A stretch of DNA of 64,000 nt from Gemmatimonadales bacterium (GTDB taxonomy: Bacteria; Gemmatimonadota; Gemmatimonadetes; Palauibacterales; Palauibacteraceae): NCBI GenBank assembly GCA_009841005.1, contig VXMR01000068.1:27427-91426 (forward strand), written 5' to 3'. A model generated the notes under the pieces. It saw only the letters and a program-made list of their open reading frames with translations. It ran no database searches and was not told the origin of the DNA. This document shows, in pieces, positions 57,208 through 64,000 of the stretch; the first letter of the stretch is position 1; every line of letters begins with the position of its first letter. The translations under genes and the position numbers were made by a program.

Positions 57208-58038
57208 TCAGATGGGGAGAGAGAGTTGTTCGGCGGCGGCGCGGGTCCTCGCGAGCGCGACGACGTCATAGCGGGGGCCGGGCTCCTCCTGCGCGGCGAC
57301 GTCCAACAGCCCATCGTACGCCGTCGGCGCGAGGCCTTCCGCGACTCTTTCCAGAGCGAGTTCCCGGTCGTTGCACTCCTGGCTCAGGTGGGCAAGCAGA
57401 ATCCCGCCCAGCCCGGGGTGCGCGAGTTCGCGCGCGAACTCGGCCGCGTGGCGGTTGGAGAGGTGTCCTCGACTGCCTCCGATCCGCTGCTTGACCCGCC
57501 AGGGATAGGACGCCGCCCGAAGACGGTGTTCATCGTGGTTCGCTTCCATGACGAGAAAGGCGCACTCCTGGAGCGCCGCGCGGACGGGTGTCGTCGGTCT
57601 CCCGAGGTCCGTCGCGATCCCCACCCGCAGGCCCGTGGCTCCGTGCAGCACCGTGACGGCGACGGGTTTCGCGGCGTCGTGCGCGGTGGGGGCGGCCTCG
57701 ATCGCGAGGTCGCCGACCTCGAGTCCCGTGCGCGGCAGGTCCTCGCATTGCTCCTGCCCGCGCAGTAGCGGAGCGCAGGCGCGGCGGGTAGGCGCGTTCA
57801 TGGCGAGACGCCAGCCCCAGCGGCGTGCTCCGATGCCGGCGCCCGCGGAGTGATCCCGGTGCTCGTGCGTGACCACGACGAGGTCGACGGCTTCCGGCTC
57901 CACATCGAGTTCGGCGAGTCGGCGGGCAAGTTGAACCCCGGAGAACCCCGCATCGACGAGCACGCGGGCGCGGTCGCTCTCCACGAGAAAAGCGTTGCCG
58001 CGGCTCCCCGAGCCCAGCGACGCGACGGTCAGGCTCAC
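57208..58038 (-). CDS. Metallo-beta-lactamase fold hydrolase (YycJ/WalJ-like)
   Basis: The 276-residue protein has SLGSGSRGNAFLVE and THEHRDHSAG (H58, H60, D62, H63), the zinc site, with LVMEANHDEHRL and GHLSNRHAAEF later, which is the YycJ/WalJ pattern (a possible 5'-3' exonuclease linked to DNA repair). GTG 58038 overlaps the preceding gene as GTGA. It is the last gene of a three-gene minus-strand run. Confidence 0.88.
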   Translation of the reverse strand: MSLTVASLGSGSRGNAFLVESDRARVLVDAGFSGVQLARRLAELDVEPEAVDLVVVTHEHRDHSAGAGIGARRWGWRLAMNAPTRRACAPLLRGQEQCEDLPRTGLEVGDLAIEAAPTAHDAAKPVAVTVLHGATGLRVGIATDLGRPTTPVRAALQECAFLVMEANHDEHRLRAASYPWRVKQRIGGSRGHLSNRHAAEFARELAHPGLGGILLAHLSQECNDRELALERVAEGLAPTAYDGLLDVAAQEEPGPRYDVVALARTRAAAEQLSLPI

Positions 58039-59231
58039 GAGCGGCGGGCCTCGTCCCAGACGTCGCCCAGCCAGTCCCGGAGTTCCGGGGTCCCTTCGAG
58101 GCCCCGGCGCTCGACAACCCGGACGGCGGTGGAGAGGAAATCGCCGCGGCGGTGGAGCTCGGGGCTCCGGCCTCCTCCCCACGAGAAGGGTTCCACCCAC
58201 CGAGGTGGCGGCTCCGCTCCGAACAGGCTCGAGCCGGCGCCGACGACCGTGCCGGTCTCGAGTCGAGTGCCGATGCCGGTCTTCACGTGATCGCCGAGCA
58301 GACAGCCGAACTTCATGAGTCCGGTATCCCGCCGTGCGCCCGGCGGTCCCACCCGGATCGAGCCGTAGGTGTGTTTGAGATCGCTGTTTACCGTGGCCGC
58401 GCCGAGGTTGACCCAGGAGCCGAGGTACGCATGTCCGAGGAACCCGTCGTGCGCCTTGTTCGAGTGGCCCAGCATCGTCACGCGGTCGACTTCGCCCCGC
58501 ACGCGGGAGGCGGGTCCCCCCCAAAAGCGCGAGATGTGGCCGCCGAGGAGCTGTGAGTCGGCCCCCGCGTAGAGCGGCCCGCCGAGGCGGGTGCCGGCGC
58601 GGACCTCGACTCCGGGACCGAGTTCGACCGGGCCTTCGCGCGCATCGAATAGCACGCCGGGTTCGACGAGCGCCCCCTTGCCGAGGCGGATCGGGGCGTC
58701 GCCAAGGCGCCAGCAACCGCTCGGTAGCGCCGCCGCTTCCGGGCCCGAGCCGGCCGCCAGGTCGGCGGCCAGCCGGTCGGGCCCCGCCGACACGAGGTCC
58801 CACGGGTTCCGCAGCCACCCGCCGGGCACCTCGCGGTCCGGCAGCCCGGGCCGCGGGCGCGGAGCGGCGAACCAGTCCGCTCGCGGCGGCTCCGCGCCGG
58901 AGCCCAAGCGGACGCCCGCCAGTTCGCCGGCGACCCAGAGGTTCGCGGGCGCGTCGTTCCACGCCGTTTCGAGTGACGGCACGGCCCGGGCGTTCCATAC
59001 GGTGCACGGCGCGTCCAGCCCGCCCGCGTCCAGGCAACCCGGCGCTCCGGGCTCCGCATACCGGCGCAGCCAGGGGCGCGTCACGTGACCGGCGACGCGC
59101 ATTCGCGCGACCCGCTCCAGCCGCTCGCGCAACGTCCAGCGGCCGAAGACGAGTTCGCCGCACGGCCGGGTGAGCGCGAAAGGAGCCCATCCGTTCGCCC
59201 GCTCGTCGTCGAACATGACCAGCGTCGTCAA
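58035..59231 (-). CDS. GlmU-like sugar nucleotidyltransferase with beta-helix
   Basis: The 398-residue protein begins VMFDDERANGWAPFALTRPCGELVFG, like the family of putative sugar nucleotidyltransferases (NTP_transf_4). From about 205 it forms a left-handed beta-helix of hexapeptide repeats, with GHSNKAHDGFLGHAYLGSWVNLGAATVNSDLKHTYG close to acyl/uridylyltransferase helices. The first domain lacks a clear GlmU-type GxGTRM loop, so catalytic activity is uncertain. Start TTG 59231 in a TTGA overlap with the manC-like gene (ATG 59216 possible). Confidence 0.78.
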   Translation of the reverse strand: MTTLVMFDDERANGWAPFALTRPCGELVFGRWTLRERLERVARMRVAGHVTRPWLRRYAEPGAPGCLDAGGLDAPCTVWNARAVPSLETAWNDAPANLWVAGELAGVRLGSGAEPPRADWFAAPRPRPGLPDREVPGGWLRNPWDLVSAGPDRLAADLAAGSGPEAAALPSGCWRLGDAPIRLGKGALVEPGVLFDAREGPVELGPGVEVRAGTRLGGPLYAGADSQLLGGHISRFWGGPASRVRGEVDRVTMLGHSNKAHDGFLGHAYLGSWVNLGAATVNSDLKHTYGSIRVGPPGARRDTGLMKFGCLLGDHVKTGIGTRLETGTVVGAGSSLFGAEPPPRWVEPFSWGGGRSPELHRRGDFLSTAVRVVERRGLEGTPELRDWLGDVWDEARRS

Positions 59232-60274
59232 CGCGGCGGTTCGGCGGAGGATGCGTCCGTGTCGATCTTTCGCAGGCGAGCGTCGAGTCCCGCGGCCTCT
59301 TCGCGCGGCATCACGAGGAGTTCTCCGTTCGCCTCCACGATGACGAGGCCCGACACCCCGATGACCGTGGCCCGGCGGGACTCCGTCCACACGACGTTGT
59401 TCGCCGCGTCGAGGAGACGCGTAGAGCCGACCGAGGCGTTCCCGGCCTCGTCCACCTGCCGGGCGCGCAGGAGCGCGCTCCACACGCCGAGATCGTCCCA
59501 GGCGAACCGGGCCTCGACGGCGGCCACGTGTTCGGCTCGCTCCATTACGCAGACGTCGATCGCGACCGGCTCGGCACGCGCGAAGAACTCCTCCGCATCG
59601 CCGCGCTCGAGGGCCGGCCACGCCCCCGCGAGTTCGCGCGCGCAGCGTCGGGCGGCCTCGATCAGATCGGTCGCCCGCCACGCGAAGATGCCGGAGTTCC
59701 ACAGGAAGCGTCCCGATTTCAGGTATTCCCGGGCTCGCGCGGGTCCCGGCTTCTCCACGAAACGCCGCACCTCCCGTGCGCCGGAGGTCGCCTCTCGCCC
59801 GGTCTCCAGGTATCCGAATCCGGTCTCCGCGCGGTCCGGCCGCACGCCGACGCAGCACAGGTATCCTTCCCGGGCCGCCCGGAGCGCTGGCTGCAGCGTC
59901 TCTTCGAGGGCCTCCACGGGCTCGATGCGGTGGTCCGCGTGCATGGAGATCATCAGGGCCCCCGGCTGAGCCCGCTCGATCTCGGAGGCCGCCCAGACGA
60001 GGGCCGGGCCCGTTCCCCGCGCCTTCGGTTCGACAAGCGCATCGACACCCGCCGCATCCAGACTCGGGCGCATGAGTTCCACCAGGGGTTCGGCTGCGAC
60101 GACCCGGACGCGCGGGGCGCCCACCAGCGCGACGGCACGGGCGAGCGTATCGTCGATGAGCGGGTCCGGGCCCGCGAGGGGCAGGAGTTGCTTGGGACGG
60201 GCCGGGGTCGAAGCGGGCCAGAACCGGCGGCCGATCCCGCCTGCGAGGACCGCGCAGTACGCCTCGAGGTGCAC
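59228..60274 (-). CDS. manC: Mannose-1-phosphate guanylyltransferase
   Basis: The 348-residue enzyme makes GDP-mannose. It shows LAGGIGRRFWPAST followed by RPKQLLPL, the signature nucleotide loop, EPKARGTGPALVWAA, HADHRIEP, RFVEKPGP and FLWNSGIFAWRA. The isomerase domain of bifunctional ManC is absent. GTG 60274 start. It would feed glycan synthesis, with the next gene perhaps modifying another sugar nucleotide. Confidence 0.92.
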   Translation of the reverse strand: MHLEAYCAVLAGGIGRRFWPASTPARPKQLLPLAGPDPLIDDTLARAVALVGAPRVRVVAAEPLVELMRPSLDAAGVDALVEPKARGTGPALVWAASEIERAQPGALMISMHADHRIEPVEALEETLQPALRAAREGYLCCVGVRPDRAETGFGYLETGREATSGAREVRRFVEKPGPARAREYLKSGRFLWNSGIFAWRATDLIEAARRCARELAGAWPALERGDAEEFFARAEPVAIDVCVMERAEHVAAVEARFAWDDLGVWSALLRARQVDEAGNASVGSTRLLDAANNVVWTESRRATVIGVSGLVIVEANGELLVMPREEAAGLDARLRKIDTDASSAEPPR

Positions 60275-60467
60275 CGACAGAGCCTCCCTCCCGTCCTCCG
60301 AACCGCCCGTTGCATGCGCGGGATCTTCCCGCCGCGGGCCGGCCGCGACGCGGCCAAGCTACGGACGCCGCGGGTGCCGCGCCACGTTGCCGCTCCGGCC
60401 GCTCGATCCCCCTTCGTCCGGGTGTTTTTTCTTGCCCGAGTCCCGCTCGGGCGACAGTTTTCGCGCC

Positions 60468-61040
60468 ATGCTCTCCCGACACCGAATCCGTACGCCCGCA
60501 CGGCTCGGAGCGCTGATCCTCGCGCTCGCGGCGACCGCCTGCGACGATCCGTTCGATGCCTTCCTCGGCGATGTTCCGCTCACGCCGACGGAGGTCACGC
60601 TGTATGACTACGTCACGGCTCGCCTCGAAGATCCTCCGGCTTTCGATATCGTACTCGCGGTTCCGGCCCGGGTGGACCAGACGCTGAACTGGGACTTCCT
60701 CTTCCAGATCCGGGACGGAGCGCCGGAACTCGTCCCGTTCTCGGCGGTCGCGGACAGCGTGACGGACTCAGGCCTGCAGCTCACCGGCGAGCGCTTCGAC
60801 GCCGTGCTCGAAGCTCCGGAGGACGGGTACACCCTGAACGCGCCCCTCGCCGTCCAGCCGGGGGACGTGCTCATCGCCCGCAGTCGCGTCGACCCGAACA
60901 ATTTTCTCGCCTGCAGCCGCTATGCGAAGCTGCAGGTTCTCTCCATCGATCCCGAAGCGGGAACGATCACCTTCCGCCATCTGGTCAACCCGAACTGCGG
61001 AGACATCGTTCTCGAAGCGGGAACGCACGGTTCCCTGTGA
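60468..61040 (+). CDS. Hypothetical lipoprotein
   Basis: The 190-residue protein has a signal peptide ending LAATAC with lipid cysteine C25, followed by an acidic start (DDPFDAF). The rest is beta-rich (VTLYDYVTARL, FDIVLAVPARVDQTLNWDFLFQI) without a family I recognise. Two later cysteines may pair. It stands alone between divergent manC and serS. Confidence 0.7.
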   Translation: MLSRHRIRTPARLGALILALAATACDDPFDAFLGDVPLTPTEVTLYDYVTARLEDPPAFDIVLAVPARVDQTLNWDFLFQIRDGAPELVPFSAVADSVTDSGLQLTGERFDAVLEAPEDGYTLNAPLAVQPGDVLIARSRVDPNNFLACSRYAKLQVLSIDPEAGTITFRHLVNPNCGDIVLEAGTHGSL

Positions 61041-61073
61041 CGTCCTGTCCGGCCGGTTACGCCCCGCAGCGAC

Positions 61074-62396
61074 ATGCTTGACCTCAGAACCCTCCGCGAC
61101 GACGCCGACCTCGTCCGCGATGCCATGCGGAAACGTGGCGACGAGCACGCGGCGGGTCTCGTCGAGGAGACGTTGAGGGCGGATGAAGTCCGCCGCCGCC
61201 TGATCCGGGAAGTGGAAGTCCTCAAGGCCGAGCGGAACACCGCATCGAAGGCGATCGGCGCCGCGAAGGGCAGGGGCGAGGACGCGTCGGCGGAGATCGA
61301 CGCGATGCGCCGCGTGGCCGCGCGGATCAAGGTCCTCGACGCCGACCTCGCGCGCACCGAGGCGGAGCTGCGCGATCACCTCCTGCAGATCCCGAACATC
61401 CCGGATCCCCGCGTCCCGCCCGGCGAGGAAGGGGAAGGGCCGACGGTCGCGGAATGGGGCACCCCGCAGAAGGACGAAGTGCCGCCGCACTGGGACCTCG
61501 GGGCGACGCACGGCCATTCGGAACCCGGCGGTTCCGCACTCCCCGGAGGGCGGACGCCGGCGCTGGATATCGAGCGTGGGGCGAAGATCGCGGGCTCCGG
61601 CTTTCCCCTCCTCGTCGGGGGCGGCGCCCGGCTCAGCCGCGCGCTCGTCCAGTTCATGCTGGACCTTCACGTGCGCGAGCACGGATACCTGGAGGTCCTG
61701 CCCCCCTTCGTCGTCTCCCGGGATTCGATGACGGGGACGGGGCACATCCCGAAGTTCGAGGACGACGCCTACCGGACGGACCCCGACGACCTCTTCCTCG
61801 TGCCCACGGCCGAGGTGCCACTCACGAATCTGCACCGCGGAGAGATGCTGGCCGCGGGCGACCTGCCGCTCGCGTACGTCGCGCACACCCCCTGCTTCCG
61901 GCGGGAAGCCGGGGCGGCGGGCCGCGATACGCGCGGGCTCCTGCGGGTCCATCAGTTCGACAAGGTCGAGGTCGTCCGCATCTGTCGGCCCGAGGAGTCG
62001 GAGGCGCAGCTGGAACTCCTGACCCGCCATGCGGAGCGCGTGCTCGAGCTGCTGGAGGTCCCGTACCGGCGGGTCCTGCTTCCGCTGGGGGATCTCGGCT
62101 TCGCGAACGCGATCACGTACGACCTGGAGATCTGGGCTCCCGGCGTCGAGGCATGGCTCGAGGTGTCCAGCTGTTCATCGTACGGGGACTTTCAGGCGCG
62201 CCGCGCCGATATCCGCTTCCGGCCAGAGGGCGGCGGACGCCCCGCCCACGTGCATACGCTGAACGGTTCGGCGCTTGCCCTCGCCCGGCTCATCGTGGTG
62301 CTGCTCGAGACCGGCTTCCGCGACGGCGAGGGGATCCTGCTGCCGGAGGTTCTCCACCCCTACCTCGGGTTCGAGCGGCTCGAGTTCTGCCGGTGA
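61074..62396 (+). CDS. serS: Seryl-tRNA synthetase
   Basis: The 440-residue class II synthetase has an N-terminal antiparallel coiled coil (about 1-110) that grips the long arm of tRNA-Ser. Motif 2 is CFRREAGAAGRDTRGLLRVHQF.. and motif 3 LNGSALALARLIVVLLE; VPTAEVPLTNLH lies in the active site. Length is standard. It ends in GTGA with the histidine kinase. Confidence 0.96.
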   Translation: MLDLRTLRDDADLVRDAMRKRGDEHAAGLVEETLRADEVRRRLIREVEVLKAERNTASKAIGAAKGRGEDASAEIDAMRRVAARIKVLDADLARTEAELRDHLLQIPNIPDPRVPPGEEGEGPTVAEWGTPQKDEVPPHWDLGATHGHSEPGGSALPGGRTPALDIERGAKIAGSGFPLLVGGGARLSRALVQFMLDLHVREHGYLEVLPPFVVSRDSMTGTGHIPKFEDDAYRTDPDDLFLVPTAEVPLTNLHRGEMLAAGDLPLAYVAHTPCFRREAGAAGRDTRGLLRVHQFDKVEVVRICRPEESEAQLELLTRHAERVLELLEVPYRRVLLPLGDLGFANAITYDLEIWAPGVEAWLEVSSCSSYGDFQARRADIRFRPEGGGRPAHVHTLNGSALALARLIVVLLETGFRDGEGILLPEVLHPYLGFERLEFCR

Positions 62397-63622
62397 TCCG
62401 GCTCTGGAACCGGCGCGGCGGCGCGCTTCTGCTCGCGGTGCTGTCCACGGGTGTCCTCGTCTGGTCCGCCATCTTCTCGCGTCAGCAGGCCGAGGAGCGC
62501 CGCCTCGACGCTGCGGTCCTCGGGCAGTTGATGGCGGTGAGCACGGCGGCCGCGGCGGGCAATCTCACGGTCGAGGAACAGAACGAGCTCTGGAATCAGG
62601 CCTCGCAGCAGGTGGGCGCCCAGGTCCGGCGCCTGCGCATCCCCATCGTGATCACGGACACCCTCGGCAATCCGAGCAGCTCCGCACACCTGCCCGACGA
62701 CTTCCCGCTCGGCCCGACCGGCGACCCGGACGACCAGGCGCTGCGCGAATTCGTGGCCGAACTCGACGCGTTGAGGCCGCCCTTCGAGGCGTCCGGCCTC
62801 CAGGTCCACTTCGGCGATCCCGAATTCACGAGCCGCCTCCGTCTGATCCCCTGGCTGCAGGCGGCGTCGCTCCTCGCGATCCTCGGCAGCGGTGGCTGGC
62901 TCCTCTTCCTCTCCTTCCGGAGCGAGCGGGAGCGCATCTGGTCCGCCATGGCCAGGGAATCGGCCCATCAGATGGGGACCCCGCTCAGCTCGCTTGTCGG
63001 CTGGCTGGAGGTGCTCGAGGCCCGGCCGCGCCCCCGCGGATCGGAAGTCGGGGAGCCCGACCTCATCGACGAGATGGCGGCGGATGTGACACGCCTGCAG
63101 AAGGTCTCGCGCCGCTTCGAACTCATCGGCCACAAGCCGAAGCTGGAGCCCATGTCCGTGCGCGCCACGGTCGTCCATCTCCGACAGTACTTCGAGGCCC
63201 GCCTGCCCACGCTCTCCCGCACCGGCAAGATCGAGATCGCGGTGGAGATGGAACCCGAACCGCCGGAGGTGCTGGGCAACGCGACGCTCCTGGAGTGGGC
63301 GTTCGAGAATCTGATCAAGAACGCGATCGACGCGCTGGCCCCGGAGGGCGGCCGGATCGTGATCTCCCATCTCGGACCGAACGGCAAGCGTTCCGTGTTC
63401 CGGGTGCTCGACACCGGGCCGGGGATCCCTCCCGCGCTCCGGGACAAGATCTTCAACATCGGCGTCACGACGAAGAAGCGTGGCTGGGGCGTCGGCCTCT
63501 CCCTCGTGCGGCGCATCATCGAAGACATGCACGATGGCTCCATCCGCCTTGAGGACACGGGGCGGGGCGCGAGCTTCCGAATCGAACTCCCGCGCTACCG
63601 TCCCGGGAAACGGGGGACGTGA
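62393..63622 (+). CDS. Membrane sensor histidine kinase (orphan)
   Basis: The 409-residue protein has two membrane helices (about 10-28 and 154-175) around a 125-residue sensor domain, an H box with H192 (SAHQMGTPLSSL), and a GHKL ATPase domain with N box ENLIKNAIDAL, G1 DTGPGIP and G2 GWGVGLSLV. No response regulator is adjacent. It is coupled by GTGA to both serS and the helicase gene. Confidence 0.92.
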   Translation: MIRLWNRRGGALLLAVLSTGVLVWSAIFSRQQAEERRLDAAVLGQLMAVSTAAAAGNLTVEEQNELWNQASQQVGAQVRRLRIPIVITDTLGNPSSSAHLPDDFPLGPTGDPDDQALREFVAELDALRPPFEASGLQVHFGDPEFTSRLRLIPWLQAASLLAILGSGGWLLFLSFRSERERIWSAMARESAHQMGTPLSSLVGWLEVLEARPRPRGSEVGEPDLIDEMAADVTRLQKVSRRFELIGHKPKLEPMSVRATVVHLRQYFEARLPTLSRTGKIEIAVEMEPEPPEVLGNATLLEWAFENLIKNAIDALAPEGGRIVISHLGPNGKRSVFRVLDTGPGIPPALRDKIFNIGVTTKKRGWGVGLSLVRRIIEDMHDGSIRLEDTGRGASFRIELPRYRPGKRGT

Positions 63623-64000
63623 GGGGACTCCGCCTCAACCCGGAGCAGCGGGACGCGGTCGAACACGGCGAAGGGCCGCTGCTCGTCCTCGCCGGCGCGG
63701 GCTCCGGCAAGACGCGGGTGCTCACGGCCCGGGCCGCCCGCCTCATCGAGGAAGGGCTGGAGCCGACGCGCCTTCTCGCCGTCACCTTCACGAACAAGGC
63801 CGCCGGCGAGATGCGGGAGCGGATCGAGGGGCTCATCGGCCGTTCCACGCGGGGCCTGTGGATCGGCACCTTCCACTCGGTCGCCGCCCGCATCCTTCGC
63901 ATCGAGGCTCCGCACACGTCGCGCACGCGCGCCTTCACGATCTATGATGAGGATGATTCCATCCGCACGCTGAAGGACGTGATGGAGTCGGCGGGCTACG
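63619..64000 (+). CDS. UvrD/PcrA-type superfamily 1 helicase, N-terminal part (cut by window edge)
   Basis: The first 127 residues show LNPEQRDAVEHGEGPLLVLA, Walker A AGAGSGKT, motif Ia LAVTFTNKAAGEM and GTFHSVAARILR, typical of UvrD/PcrA/Rep 3'-5' helicases acting in repair and replication restart. GTG start in a GTGA overlap with the kinase gene. The rest lies beyond the window, so UvrD, PcrA and Rep cannot be told apart. Confidence 0.93.
   Translation, partial: MRGLRLNPEQRDAVEHGEGPLLVLAGAGSGKTRVLTARAARLIEEGLEPTRLLAVTFTNKAAGEMRERIEGLIGRSTRGLWIGTFHSVAARILRIEAPHTSRTRAFTIYDEDDSIRTLKDVMESAGY

Overview
The window is a gene-dense, strongly GC-rich stretch of bacterial chromosome made almost entirely of single-copy housekeeping genes. 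The lipoproteins, a TonB-plug-like protein, the NHEJ pair LigD/Ku, an inositol-phospholipid gene pair and heavy use of GTG/TTG starts with 4-base gene overlaps suggest a diderm such as a Gemmatimonadota member. That phylum call is inference from gene style; no rRNA or other decisive marker is present.

Left part (1-13.2 kb): the 5' half of an aminotransferase gene runs off the edge, coupled to ligD, with ku divergent. A secreted Ntn-hydrolase acylase follows, then a hairpin repeat and a convergent dinB-like gene. Next come rpmE with a terminator, prfA-prmC, and a run with a YlbF-like gene, a CDP-alcohol phosphatidyltransferase, inositol-phosphate synthase and tmk.

13.2-32.8 kb: an S41 protease, a plug-like lipoprotein, a DUF2064 protein, an asparaginase-II-like protein, a CMD-family protein, obg, dprA, hemW, hrcA and dnaJ are on the plus strand. 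tkt-rpiB and tal (pentose phosphate) are on the minus strand. A gap with a second hairpin repeat is followed by rsmE, a HIT protein, mutS2 and dnaG.

32.8-49.6 kb: a zinc-ribbon coiled-coil protein, rsmD, coaD and a short phosphate acyltransferase come first. Then come a STAS protein, a fused receiver/ATPase/PP2C switch protein and rsmA. A clear promoter with a Rex operator drives rex, a DEDDh exonuclease, thiolase, CPBP protease, 3-hydroxyacyl-CoA dehydrogenase, acyl-CoA dehydrogenase and glyA. A second promoter precedes a Minf_1886-family protein, a zinc-ribbon protein, nnrD/nnrE, thiL and plsC.

49.6-64 kb: eno has its own promoter and a 13-codon leader ORF, then ftsB/divIC. A third hairpin repeat abuts tRNA-Met(CAT), which is followed after 6 bases by thiI. 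Then come uppS-cdsA-dxr-rseP, ended by a repeat fragment. A minus-strand trio follows (manC-like, GlmU-like nucleotidyltransferase, WalJ-like hydrolase), then a lipoprotein, serS, an orphan histidine kinase and the start of a UvrD/PcrA helicase.

No CRISPR, prophage, IS transposase or defence island is visible. The most unusual material is (i) a dispersed palindromic repeat whose stems covary between copies and whose ends supply stop codons, (ii) the fused partner-switch regulator, (iii) the Rex-controlled acyl-CoA operon and (iv) the leader arrangements at eno and at tRNA-thiI.
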